Part shown: positions 1 through 14,813 of the stretch, piece after piece
Layout of the letters: each line of letters opens with the position of its first letter
How positions within the stretch are numbered: the first letter of the stretch is position 1
Assembly (NCBI GenBank): GCA_023213395.1
Contig: CM041465.1
Span: 59,775,741 to 59,839,740, forward strand
Direction: 5' to 3'
Source of the DNA: Cycas panzhihuaensis
Taxonomy: Eukaryota; Cycadophyta
DNA: 64,000 nucleotides
Made by a program: the position numbers and the translations under genes
The notes under the pieces: generated by a model
What the model was told of the DNA's origin: nothing
Seen by the model: the letters and a program-made list of their open reading frames with translations, nothing else
Databases searched by the model: none

Positions 1-730
1 AGTATTTGAAGTTCTATGTTTTGTAAAGAAATGGTTGTGCCTAACTTCCTTCCTCCATGTTAATCCATAGTTCGTCCAGAAGGGGTTTGTTGATCCTAAC
101 CAAAGCGCAGAACCTAGCATTTATGAGTCTGCTTCTATTCTTGGTCACCGAGTTTATGACTAGAAGAGGTCCCATAGCTTTTGCAATACCTTTTAGCACT
201 TCGAGGTTCCAATGATGTAAAGGGAGACCCAGCAATTGAATCCATATAGGTGCTTATTTAATTCTGGGGATAGAAGGGTCAAAGTCCCTATGCCATTTTT
301 CTAGGATTAAGGCTTTCCTTCCAAACATCTAAGGAGCCCTTAAGAGTATATTGGTCATATCCTCATAGGAAAGAAATTTAAATAAGACGCATCCCTTTGG
401 CATAGCAATCACTTCCACATTGCCTACCATTTTCCATTTGAACCTTATCCAACTTCTGATGGTTTCCAACCCAGGTCTAGGACCGGAGAATCTGCCGACA
501 AGTCAATTCTCCCAATATTTCTCTGTTTTCTCCACTAAACCCTGGGGAATTTTTAGTTTGACCTTATTATCTTGTATAACAGGTATTAGATTGTAGGTTT
601 CTTCATCATTTGCTCTCAACACTTTGGAGTAAGATCTCCCCTGGGTAGGGTTTAGGTTCTGGTTTTGAAATGACAGTTCCTTTTCCATGCTTAAAAAACT
701 AAAAGAAACAAATATAAAAACCACATACAA
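1..730 (-). pseudogene. LINE (L1-type) ORF1 relic, DUF4283 domain
   Basis: One minus-strand frame runs from about 730 to the window edge with stops near 503, 330, 255, 41 and just below. Between the stops it reads as the DUF4283 nucleic-acid-binding domain of plant LINE ORF1: KVKLKIPQGLVEKTEKYWEN, then RFKWKMVGNVEVIAMPKGC, then WIQLLGLPLHHWNLEVLKGI. The last part matches the usual W-x-x-L-x-G-L-P-L-x-x-W-x-x-E-V-L-K signature. The end at the window edge (QPFLYKT) looks like the start of the YENLPxxC zinc-knuckle segment that follows in the family, so the rest of ORF1 and the reverse transcriptase should lie left of the window. In an active LINE this protein coats the RNA. This copy is dead. 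The upstream start is uncertain because the first 15 or so residues (to 690) are not family-like. Confidence 0.75.
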
Positions 731-1534
731 GGCTGAATGGAGCTTACCATTGTCGTAGGTTCTCCAAACAAAGCCCCAGAGTCTACCCTGCTTTTTGGCT
801 TTAGTACCTGCTCTTCTCCCTTAGTTGAATGAGCCTGAGAGAGGCCTCTCCTCCCCGCCGCCTGGTTGTTTTCATGTTCGGGCGATCTCTTGAAGTGGCC
901 TTTACTATGCTGGAATGAAATAGCTTATCCCTCTTTGCCTTATTGGCCTCCATCTCTATCTTACTTCCACTGTCTATAGGAAAGCAGTTTATTCCTATCC
1001 AATCAAACTTGAGAAAGGACATTAAGGTGTAGTTGTCCTTTATCCTTTACTCTCTCAGCCGACTCCAACTCCTGCCTTCAAGTGTCCTCCATCTACGATC
1101 TAACTCTTTGAAGTGTATCCAGGCAAACCCCGGAGAGGAAACCCCTTCTATCAATTTATGCCCTGTCTAGCTATGTCTTTCCAAGTTTGATTTGTCTCCC
1201 AAGATGAATGAGAGAGCACTATGTAAGGCAATCATGGTATCCCTCATTCTACTACCTTCTATCTCTCCAAATCTCGCCAAGTCACCAGCTTGGTCTGAGT
1301 TAGACGACTTTCCCTGTCATGGAGAACTTAGCCTCCTATTTGAACTCTTCACACCATCAAAGATTACATGACTATACTGCTGGAGGGGAACATGCCCCCA
1401 CACTTCTCTATGCTTCCTCCCTGGGTACTCCATAGCCACCTCTATGAAACCCTAGTCGTTCATAGTCAAACGCAATCGCTCAATGCTCCTGTAGCCCTCT
1501 GGCTTTTGCTTATGTTGGATGGCATCTATAAGGT
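731..1534. other. Unassigned stretch between LINE and gypsy relics
   Basis: I recognise no domain here. Short minus-strand frames (801-1022) are rich in charged residues and could be the 5' leader or N-terminal part of the LINE. The gypsy integrase homology stops near 1535, so one element probably truncates the other in this interval. Confidence 0.4.
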
Positions 1535-2150
1535 TGATTTTCTTAGAGGAAACACTCTAATAGGTATCCTTCTAAGCATTTATTTATGACTTCCATTTGT
1601 CTATCTATTTATGGGTGGTACACTGTGTTTATAGATAGTTTTTTCCTAGTTAATTTGGTCATCTACTCATGAAGACCCAGGCTTAAATCCCAACTAATTT
1701 AAATAAGTCCTACCAGAAATGACTCATAAAATTTAGATTACCATCGTTGACTATAACCTTGGAAAGATCATGAAAGTGATGTATTTCTTTCATGAATGTT
1801 TTTACTACTTGACTTGCCTTAGCCATAGATTGTATTCCCCTAAAATGTGCATACTTTGTAAGTTGATCAATAACCACAAAATAACATCTTTACCTTCTGA
1901 CTTTGGTAGACCTATGATAAAATCCATAGAGTTTTCTTCTTATTTCTGTTGTGGGATTGGTAAAGGTTTGAGGAATTTGGGACTTTTTATATTCCCACTT
2001 TTATTCTTTTAAAAAGAGTTACATTTTACTACAAATATGAGAACAATGGCTTTTATTCCCTTCCAAAAGAAACAGCTATGTATCCTACGATAGGTTTTAT
2101 TAATTCATGTGTGTCTTGCACTTAGGATTAAGTGGGCTTCCTCTAGCAAC
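1535..2150 (-). pseudogene. Ty3/gypsy integrase relic
   Basis: Read on the minus strand, this shows the linker after the HHCC finger (KPLPIPQQ), then the integrase core start SMDFIIGLPKSEGKDVIL. A one-base frameshift follows, then VVIDQLTKYAHF, and later the third part of the core with LSINTVYHP and IDRQMEVINKCLEGYL, matching the family TTYHPQTDGQTEVVNKCLE. Integrase inserts element cDNA into chromosomes. The frameshift, stops and the truncated C-terminus after about 1535 show that it is dead. It continues the pol order of the RNase H relic just to its right on the same strand. Confidence 0.8.
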
Positions 2151-2329
2151 TTCTCTTTTGGCTTAGAAGAGCTTGGAATAGGTATTTTCTCCTTCTATGG
2201 AATTAAATCTCCCCGTAGCACATACTTGGTATCTTCCTAGTTCTTAATCTACTTCAATATCTTCTAGGAGAGAGGGTCACTTTGGTAGTTATGGATTAGT
2301 TTACTTATCTAGGTAGGAGTAACTACTGA

Positions 2330-2985
2330 CATTTCCTATAATGATATTTCTCCTCTATTGTCCTCTAGCATCTATGATAATGCATCTACAATAACATTTT
2401 CCTTCTCTTTTTTGTATACAATGCTGAAATCAAATGTCTAAAGCTTGTTAAACCATTTTCATTATTCATCTGAAATATTTTTCTGGTTGAAAAAATACTT
2501 GAGGCTATCATGATTCATTTTAACTATGAATTTATTACCAAATAAGTATTGATGCCATTAGTAGATGGAATGCATAATTGCAAGCATCTCTTTATCATAG
2601 TTAGATTTCATTCACTCCCTACTATTTAATTTTCTACTTTTGTATGTTAGTGATCACTTATTTTGAAGGAGGATTTCCCCTATCCTTATTCCTGATGCAT
2701 CACACTCTAAAGTGAAAGGTGAGGAGAAATCTAGAATTTCTAGCATAGGGATAATAATCATTACCTTTCTGAGATCTTGAAAAGCATTCCCTACAATGGA
2801 GTTCTAACTGAAAACGTCTTTATTAATTAGATATATTACATGCAATGCAATATAAGCCTAACCTTGAATAAATTTTTGGAGAAATCTCATTATGCTTAGA
2901 AAATCTCAAAGCCCTGTTATATTCTTAGGGATCGGCTAATTAATGATAGATTGAACTTTCTTGCGATCCATCATATTGAGAAAAC
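2330..2985 (-). pseudogene. Ty3/gypsy reverse transcriptase C-terminus and RNase H relic
   Basis: The minus strand reads MDRKKVQSIINWPIPKNIT and KFIQGYA-like text (end of the RT domain), then FSSPFTLECDASGIRIG, SRKLNSRE and LKYFLNQKNISDEQ, then IVYKKEKENVIVDALS. These are the landmarks of a gypsy RNase H domain, including the CDASG and DALS motifs. Several in-frame stops are present. The relic ends abruptly near 2985 where copia LTR-like sequence starts, so the copia element next door probably inserted into it. Confidence 0.8.
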
Positions 2986-2989
2986 TAGG

Positions 2990-3612
2990 TCCCATTAACC
3001 AGAAACTACTACCAATATCTAAACTATTTTGTAACTACTTACAAAAATTGAAACTAAAATTTAACATATAAGTTCTTAAACGAGAGATAATACATTAAAT
3101 AGATCAGAAAGCTAAAGTATCATATATACACTAGATATAATATGATAAAACCCTAACAGTGTGCTAAGGAAACATCCACATATGAAAGGTATTAATCACT
3201 ATTATCCAAGAATGGAGAAATGTACATAATCTGTAGTAAAACACTCACAATAACAATAACAAGTTATCATACTCCTCATAGTACATCAAATACCATCAAC
3301 ATGATGAAAAAACACCCTAAATTAGACTATATGAGAGAGTCATAGAAGACACAAATCTTGACCATAGAATCTAGGGTATTTTAAATGAATGGCCTTGATT
3401 CTCTTTACAATTTAGTATGTTTTACAACACTAGCTTCTTGGGTTAAGGGATACTACCCATGAATCCCCTCTTTATGGGGGGGGTTCTAACACCCCCTAAC
3501 GAATGAGGCTCTCGCCTCCCTTAGATCCCCTCACTGAAGTTTAGAGGGGAAACTACACTGCCAATCTATCAAAATTTTTACCTCCAAAATATTATTGTCA
3601 TATTATCTAACA
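2990..3612 (-). repeat. Probable 3' LTR of the copia element (-)
   Basis: On the minus strand the copia RNase H is followed by an AAGGTAGAGAT purine-rich tract and then TGTTAGATAATA, the usual arrangement of polypurine tract and LTR start; plus coordinate of the start is 3612. Non-coding sequence runs from there to about 2990, where gypsy coding homology resumes. The far end of the LTR and a target duplication could not be defined, so the left boundary is an estimate. Confidence 0.5.
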
Positions 3613-3619
3613 ATCTCTA

Positions 3620-4225
3620 CCTTAACAACAATTTACCCGATACCTTTCTTAGACCATTCATCACCTTTTTTGTAAACCAAGAGAAGTTAAACACTATTTA
3701 AATTTTTTTAATAGTATTAGTTTTATGAATATATCAGCATAATTCTATTTTGTATTAACCTTCTCAAGTGCCACTCCACCTACTTCCATAACCTATCTAA
3801 CAAATAATACTTAAGAGTAATATGCTTTATGCTACTATGATAAATTGGATTCTTTGCTAAGTAAATGGAACTTTGACTATTACAAAATACCTTTACCTTT
3901 TTCTATTTCCTTCTAAGCTCAACTAATAGACCCTATAACTAGATTGCTTCCTTACAAGTATATGTTGCAACAACATATTCTGCTTCTGTAGTTCATAATG
4001 TAATTGTACACTATAATTTTGACATCCAACTAACTAGGCCATTTGTAAGAATAAACATATAACCTGAAGTAAACCTTCTCTTATCTAAATCTCCTACAAA
4101 GTCAAAATTAACATATCTATAAATATGATTATTTGTGCCTCTAAAGGTGATGTAATAGTCACTCATGCCCTTCAAATACTGAGCATCCATTTCATTGTTG
4201 CCTAATGTTCCTTTCATAGATTTGC

Positions 4226-4229
<4 letters not shown>
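3620..4229 (-). pseudogene. Ty1/copia RNase H relic
   Basis: The minus strand reads [65 protein letters not shown] and IKHITLKYY, which are successive landmarks of copia RNase H (the D-F-A-G-D, S-x-T-E-A-E-Y and T-K-H-I motifs in decayed form). The S before TTEAEY is a stop. The upstream RT domain is missing because the (TA)n array begins immediately to the right at about 4230. The order RNase H, purine tract, LTR places this element on the minus strand. Confidence 0.8.
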
Positions 4230-8337
<4,108 letters not shown>

Positions 8338-8990
8338 TACCATAACTACAGTAAACTAGGTCATGTCAAGAGAAAATATAAGTTATGTAGGCTAAGTAGT
8401 AGTAACACAAGAGTATTTAGTGGCATTTAGTTAGTTAATAGAATATGGTAGTTCATCAAATAGGTTGTAGTAATGTCTAGCACATTGATTCAGGCACTTC
8501 TATATATATGACAAGCAAGCTTGACTAGTTTAGGCACATGTGGCAAGTAATAGGATATACTATAAACTTGGGAGACAATAACATCTTAACTATTAAGGGC
8601 ATAGGGGAATTCCCAATCATAACTCTAAATAGAGAAGATTATTATATGGAGGATGTGTTTTCCATGCCTAAGCTGAAGAAGAATCTAATTTCTATTAATA
8701 AAATGAAGGACAATAATACGAGTGTTCTCTTTAAAGATGAAAAGGCCATTATGAGTTATCATAAAGGGAAAATGGTTGCAAAAGGTGTAATAAAAAACCA
8801 TCTTTATAAGCTCTTAGGTAGTTCAGTAAATCAAAGAGCATTAATTGTAAATGTATCTAGTAAAATTTAATTGTAGCAACAAAGATTAGGGCATCGACAC
8901 TTCCATGGCCTATGCTTGATGAATAAGTTAAATATGGTATATGGTCTCCCAAAGTTCAAGGCTAAAAAGAGTATTTATAAACCCTGCATT
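8338..8990 (+). pseudogene. Copia gag zinc knuckle, protease and GAG-pre-integrase relic
   Basis: Positions 8338-8379 read YHNYSKLGHVKRKY, which is a CX2CX4HX4C zinc knuckle with all three cysteines turned to tyrosine. After a decayed protease, 8538-8870 is open and reads LGDNNILTIKGIGEFPI, VFSMPKLKKNLISINKMK and HLYKL, the typical GAG-pre-integrase region; it continues as QQRLGHRHFHGL and NKLNMVYGLPKF. It belongs to the plus-strand copia element ending in the LTR at 11609. Confidence 0.75.
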
Positions 8991-9600
8991 TATGGGAAGT
9001 AATATAGAGAGAACTTTCCTAAAGGTAAGGCTTGAAAGGCAACTGAAAATTTGAGCCTAATCCACTTAGATATATATGGTCCTATACTAACCACTCTGCT
9101 TAATGATGTAAGATCATTCTTTACCTTTATTAATGGTTTTTTTATGAAGCTCTAGGCATGTCCTGTAAGGAAGTATTCTTAGGTATTTAATATCTCCAAA
9201 GAGTTTAAAGTAAAGGTTAAGAATGAAAGTGGCCAAAGGATAAAGATATTTAAATCAAATAATGGGGGAGAATATACCTTCAATGCCTTTGTCTAGCTTT
9301 ACAAGTATAATGCCATTAAAAAAAAATTGACAACAAGATACATCCCATTACAAAATGGTGTAGTTGAGAGGATGAATAGGAAATTAATCAAAAATTCCAA
9401 GTCAAAGATAAAATCAAAAAAATCTCTTAGATATTTTTTGGGTTGAAGTTATTTATGTAGTAATGTACCTAATTAATAAGAGTGTTATGAAAGTTGTATG
9501 GAATAAAACACCTAAAGAAGCATGGTCAAGATGTAAACCTATAATGAGCCATTTGAGAATATTAGAAGCATGATATATATGCATGTTTTTAAAGATAAGT
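8991..9600 (+). pseudogene. Copia integrase relic
   Basis: The frame reads LSLIHLDIYGPI (first catalytic Asp region), FFTFINGFF (normally FIDDFS), IKIFKSNNGGEYTFNAF (normally L-R-S-D-N-G-G-E-F, here D to N), then TTRYIPLQNGVVERMNRKLI and KTPKEAWSRCKPIMSHLRI. All landmarks of copia integrase appear in order with several stops. Two catalytic acidic residues have changed to Asn, so the enzyme would be dead even without the stops. Confidence 0.78.
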
Positions 9601-10199
9601 GATAGAAATTTGATGATAAAAGTTCCAAGTGTATCCTTTTAGAATATAATAAAGAAAGCAAAGCACACCAAGTATATGAGTTGGCAATTAGGAAGGTACA
9701 CACAACTTAGGATATCATCTTTGAAGAGATTGATAAATAGGTTATAGATTAGGATTAGAACCTATGCACTTTGAAGATTTAGCAAGATAAAGGAAAATAA
9801 AATAAGAAATGACTTGAATGTAGTTCTTTAAGACAATAATTTGTTGAACCCAAAACTGAGCCAAAGTCAGAGGAGAAGGAAGAAAAACTTGAGGAGGAGG
9901 AGTATGAAGATGCATAGGAAACACAACTAGAAATGTAGCTTGAGCTCACTCCACATATCAAAAAGTTTTCTAATTAGTACCATTATAAAAGCTTATTTGC
10001 CTGAGATGAAAGGAAAACGAAAATTGAGTATGAGACTTAACATAATCAATTTTGCTTTAATAGTAGATGCATTAAATATATAATAGCCTTTAAGTTTTAC
10101 GGAGACTAACCAACAAAAAAAATAGAGATCAACAATGGATGTTGAAATATGAGCCATTGAGTAGAACAAAACTTGAAACTTCATTGATTTACTAGTAAA
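9601..10199 (+). pseudogene. Decayed copia linker between integrase and RT
   Basis: Faint copia text continues just after the integrase (HTKYMSWQLGRYTQ, resembling the K-A-Y-R-L-Y-D-P segment) and then becomes unreadable because of stops. No independent gene is seen in this stretch. Confidence 0.45.
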
Positions 10200-10940
10200 C
10201 AAATAGGTAATTAGATATAAATGGGTCTACAAGACTAGATTCAAATCTAATGGCTCTATTAATAAGCATAAGACTAGATTGGCGTCCAAAGGATTTTAGA
10301 AAATAGAAGGTTTATATTACTAATAAATATTCACTTTAGTAAACAAGATGATGATTATTAAATTGATATTAGTGATAACTACTTAATTTAAATGTCAATT
10401 GTATTAGCTTAATGTTAAAAGTGTCTTTCTTAATGGAGGTCTTATAGAGGAAGTCTATATGGAGCAGCCACTTGGTTATATTACTAAAGGTATAGAACAT
10501 TTAGTATGCCACTTGAAAAGGGTTTTGTATGGCCTAATGTAGACTCCAAAAGTATGGTACTCTAAGATCAATTAGTATTTTCTAGATAAATAGGTTTGAG
10601 AAATCGTCAAATGATCCAAACTTGTATATCAAGATTGAAGGGAATTCAATAATTTTTAAAGTGTTTTATGTAGATGATCTTATGGTCATAGAGAATAATA
10701 TCTCAAAGGTTGATAACCTAAAGAATGGTCTGAAGAAGACATTCAAAATGATAGATCTTGGATTACTCCACTACTTTTTAAGAGTGGAAGTATGGCAAAA
10801 TCCTGGGAAAGTATTTATTTCAAATGCTAAGTATACATGGAAAATTATAAAGAGATTCAAAATAGAGAAAGTTAAACCTATATATGCCCCCACAAATATA
10901 GATTTAAAGTTGATATCTCTCAATAATAATGACTAAATAA
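10200..10940 (+). pseudogene. Copia reverse transcriptase relic
   Basis: The text begins YKWVYKTRFKSNGSINKHK (normally KWVYKTK...G...RHKARLVAKGF), continues with VKSVFLNGGLIEEVYMEQPL and LYGLM-TPKVWYSKI, and after a frameshift shows an intact catalytic YVDD at 10667-10678. KTFKMIDLGLLHYFLRVEVW follows. This is the copia (RVT_2) polymerase domain. The last part, 10622-10936, is still open. Stops include TAG codons where Gln or Trp is expected. Confidence 0.82.
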
Positions 10941-11600
10941 ATGGCTTGATGTCCATATAACTAGTTGGTAATTTAATCTACTTAACTATGACTAGGCCTA
11001 ATATTTCCTTTAAAATTAGTATGATGTCAAAGCTCACGACAAAACCAAAACAAAGTCATTAGAAATATGTAAAGAGAATCTTGAGGTATTTGTAGGGGAC
11101 ATTGCAATTAGCATTGAAGTTCACCCAAAATTATAATTTCTAGCTAGAGGGATATTCAAATTATAATTAAGTTAGATGTGTAAATAGCAGAAGGTCTACT
11201 TTAGGATATTGATTTAATTTGGGTTCTATTGCTATTATTTGAAGTAGTAAGAAATAGCCTAATATTATATTATCTTGTACTGAGGTAAAGTACAAAGTTG
11301 TTGTTACAACTACTTATAAATCCATCTAGTTGAAACAAATGCTTGATGATTTGGGACTTCATTAGGATGAGCCAACTAAACTATATTATAACAATTAAAG
11401 TACATTAAAGATTACTAGACATCTAGTGTTTTATGCTCACACTAAACACAGTACATCATTATTCTATTTGAGAATATATCGAGAACAGAGAGGTAGAGCT
11501 TATATACAAACTAATAAAAAAATAGCTAGTAGATACATTTACCAAACCATTAACTAGAGACAAGTTTGCCATGGTATTAAAGTCAATGATTTATATATTA
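10941..11600 (+). pseudogene. Copia RNase H relic
   Basis: The frame reads GNLIYLTMTRPNISFKISMM, KYVKRILRYL, GTLQLALKF, NSRRSTLGY and CTEVKYKVVVTTTYKSI (the S-T-E-A-E-Y motif, decayed), ending in the region before the polypurine tract. It follows the RT on the same strand with the normal copia domain order. Confidence 0.78.
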
Positions 11601-11608
11601 AGGGGGAG
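11600..11608 (+). other. Polypurine tract of copia element (+)
   Basis: AAGGGGGAG lies immediately before TGTTGGAG, the start of the 3' LTR. The tract primes plus-strand DNA synthesis. Confidence 0.75.
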
Positions 11609-11901
11609 TGTTGGAGATTAATGTTTATATATGATAGATTTGAGCTTGATGAGTTATTAGGAGGTATACAACCCTTAATTAGTTTGTGACATGTATTAAG
11701 GCAGTTACGAGTTTCTATTTGGATTGTTACTATCCACTTGTATTTATATATGTATAACGTTATATTGTAACATTACACTAAGTCATACCTAGTGAATGAG
11801 TATTAGTTTTTTAAGGTAAATTAATTCTATTAGATAAACCTATATTCAATTTTGTGTTTGGTTTTTATTCAATCTATTAAATTTATAAAAAAATATTAAC
11901 A
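11609..11901 (+). repeat. 3' LTR of copia element (+), about 293 bp
   Basis: It starts TGTTGGAGATTAATG right after the purine tract and most plausibly ends ...AAATATTAACA at 11901, giving TG...CA ends. No matching 5' LTR was found upstream in the window, so the element is 5'-truncated or too decayed, and the right boundary is inferred from the terminal dinucleotide only. Confidence 0.6.
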
Positions 11902-12733
11902 AGTAACTATCATCTCTTTAATATCCATTGCACCACTATGATGTCATGCCCTTTTAGTTGTCAAAGAAGATTAAAATCATCAAAACCCTGGCTCTTACTA
12001 ATGCTACCAAGTAACCTTTGATTTTATTACCTTCACACAACTATAGCCTCAACTACATATATCTATTCAACTCTAACACTATATGAAGAAACATAAAATA
12101 TATATTCTAAATAGGATCTTAATCATATATAAGAAGTAAACATCATAGAGAAAAATACACAATATATAATTTTTATACAGAAAAGCTTTTTAGTAAAAAA
12201 CCCACTGGAACAATAAAAATATTATATTGATTTTACACTTTATCACTTGATATATCATTGCTTAATTATTTTACGATGGATTAAGAGTTCCTTTACAATC
12301 TCCCAAATAATATATCTAACCTATTGATTGTGGCTCTTTGATATTCGTACATTTTAGCTTAACATTAACTCACCACCTTTAACATTAATTATATGGTTTA
12401 ATATTAACTACCACATTAGTATATATACAAAAATCTTCCTAATAAACTAATAAGAACAATAACTAGTTATCCACATAACCTTGTTGATAATTGCTCTTAT
12501 ATATGAGTAGAATCAAATTTATTAAAGAAAAGAAGAAACTACATTTGGAAGAGAAAATAAAATGGCAAAGTATGAATGCATGTATTGACAATTTTAAGCT
12601 TAATTATTGGATTATCAAATGATAGAAGAATTAATAATTATTTCATTAATTAATCAAGACCTTCTATATTATTAATGTAATGGTTGTATATGTTTTATAA
12701 TGAGGGCTTCATTTATGTAAATAGGTTTAGTCA
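11902..12733. other. AT-rich stretch between elements
   Basis: No coding homology. The right-hand end may be part of the 5' LTR of the copia element whose primer-binding site is at 18667, because the element at 12734-18312 with its near-matching target duplication appears to have split that sequence. Confidence 0.35.
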
Positions 12734-13125
12734 TGATAAAATATAGGATCTCAAAGATTGCCTTTGAAACTGCAATGAAAGTATTAATCAAAATTATGAT
12801 ACAAGTATGAGGCATGAAATGATAAAATACTAAATGAAATAAATGAAAGTTAAAATAAGTACAATGCAAAGAACAACAAAGAAATAGAAAATGATCATCT
12901 TCTAAATTATTCTATTAGGCATGAATGCATACTTATAGTGCATTTAACCTCATACTTGACCAATAGGATGAAAGAGCCCTTAAGTCCACTAATAGAAACA
13001 TTTACATGAATATGTGTGCTTCACACACATACATCACAATATCACAATTTTAAAAAATAACTATGAAAGTTAAGGGAGACACTTAACTAAACATATAAAT
13101 CAACATTAAATATTATGTTTTAACA
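12734..13125 (-). repeat. 3' LTR of non-autonomous element
   Basis: A 392-bp repeat beginning (plus strand) TGATAAAATATAGG and ending ATTATGTTTTAACA. The other copy, at 14193-14469 and 18209-18312, aligns along its whole length by eye with many transitions. Confidence 0.82.
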
Positions 13126-13137
13126 CCCACCCCTATA
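13126..13137 (-). other. Polypurine tract (complement) of the element
   Basis: CCCACCCCTATA on the plus strand, that is TATAGGGGTGGG on the minus strand directly before the LTR start TGTTAAAACATAA. This sets the element's orientation. Confidence 0.65.
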
Positions 13138-14172
13138 ATATTTAATATCACATTTATATATTATATAGAAATCTATTGAACAAATGAAGATTAGCTCCAT
13201 ATGTCACTCGATGTATCTACAAGCTATAAATGAAATCTATTGAAGTCCATATGAAGGAAAGTCCATCTACCGAAATGCATTGGTAACCAGCTACTACAAC
13301 TGTCAGTTGAATAAGAACCTCCTTCAAATATATGGTTCAATCAAATAGTCAACTTTATTTCAGAAATAAATCTACCTTGCAAATGAGTTGAGTAGCTATA
13401 TTCATAATTAAGGCAACCAATTTATGGTTCCTTCATTCTCCTTTGAGGTAACCAATTTGTGGGATCTTCAAAAATAAGAGTAAGAAATACACTTATATGA
13501 AGTATCATCTGCTAAAAATCAATAATAAAGCTACCAACAAGCAAATAATAGATGTGATGTTGTAAAAAAGAACTCCCATAAATATAAGGGATTCTTGAGA
13601 GCCTTTAAACTATAAAAAATAAGTATTTTTTACTTAAATTTAAACCAAGCATGCTTATTCTTTTACCATCTTATAAAAATAATATTTGTAACAAGAGTTA
13701 TGACCCTTTTAAGAAGGGTTTATCCTAAGGTTTTAGACTCAAAAAACACCCTCTAATAGAATGATACTAATCTTTTAATCATACATTTGATTGATCTAAA
13801 ACCACTTCCATTGAAAATTAGATTAAAAATTGCATATAATAAAAAAAAAAAATTTAAGGTTAATCAGATACTTATAACTAAAGTTATAGTTATTCAAAGT
13901 TTAGGTACCAAATTTGTCTTCAAGATTGGTGATGAAAAATAGGCAGAAATTAAATCTGCTATAATCCTTTCTTTATAGCCCTAAAATATGGAATTAAACC
14001 ACTTAAGCTTTGTAAGACGAGTTAATTCATTTCAAACTTGCCATTGTTTCTTGAAAACTTTTTTGGTATACGTCTTCAAACCCATCTACTTACTTGTGAA
14101 ATGATTATATACAAGAGAAACTTGGCCCAAAGTTGATTAATAGGATCCTCACCTTACCATAATGGCTTGGAT
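13138..14172 (-). other. Internal region of non-autonomous element, non-coding
   Basis: About 1 kb without a recognisable frame. A stretch near 13240-13300 (CATCTACCGAAATGCATTGG and its neighbours) resembles 27057-27100 in element E, which supports kinship of the two internal regions. Confidence 0.5.
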
Positions 14173-14173
14173 T

Positions 14174-14192
14174 CAACTCTACTCTCATACCA
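14174..14192 (-). other. Primer-binding site, initiator tRNA-Met type
   Basis: On the minus strand the LTR end TTTATCA is followed by TGGTATGAGAGTAGAG, which resembles the plant initiator tRNA-Met complement TGGTATCAGAGC with one internal change. It lies exactly at the LTR edge at 14193. Confidence 0.65.
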
Positions 14193-14469
14193 TGATAAAA
14201 TATAAGGTTTTAAATATTGCCTTTGAAATTATGATGAAAATAGTAATTAAAATATAAGTATGAGGTATTAAATAATAAAATAGTAAATGAAACAAATGAA
14301 AGTTAAAGTACATATAATGCAAAATATAATAAAGAAATAGGAAAATGATTACCTTCCAAATTATTACATTATGTATAAATACACACTTATAGTATATTTA
14401 ACCTTATACTTAACCAATAGGATAAAAGAACCCTTAAGTTTACCAATAGGGACATTTATATGAATATGT
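14193..14469 (-). repeat. 5' LTR, U5-side fragment
   Basis: This matches 12734 to about 13010 of the other LTR. It is interrupted at 14469/14470 by the nested gag-only element and resumes near 18209. Confidence 0.8.
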
Positions 14470-14795
14470 TGTTGGGGTTAATGCTCATCACCTAACCCCC
14501 ACCTTATGTGCATACAACTTAAAGGTAAGTTAACGATAAGTTAAGTTTGTTTATTTTATGCTTTATATTATTTTAATGTAATTTGAATTTAAGGTTGAGG
14601 ATGGTTCATACCCTCCTCCTAAATATTTATGCTATGGGGTTGTAAACCCTGGTGTTCATTAACACCACCTCCTTAACAGACATTTTGTAATACTCTATCA
14701 AAGATAGATTGAATACAAAGATTATTATGTTTATGCTATAATAGATTGATTACTTGATGTATTGCTCTACTTTATCTCCTTGATTTAAACATTAA
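14470..14795 (+). repeat. 5' LTR of gag-only element
   Basis: It starts TGTTGGGGTTAATG and ends near AAACATTAA. It aligns without large gaps to 17881-18206. Differences are scattered and mostly C/T and G/A, roughly 10-15 percent by eye, so this is an old insertion. Confidence 0.85.
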
Positions 14796-14797
14796 TT

Positions 14798-14813
14798 TAG
14801 TATTAGAGCCAGG
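14798..14813 (+). other. Primer-binding site (initiator tRNA-Met type)
   Basis: TAGTATTAGAGCCAGG differs by two transitions from TGGTATCAGAGCCAGG and sits just after the 5' LTR. Confidence 0.7.
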
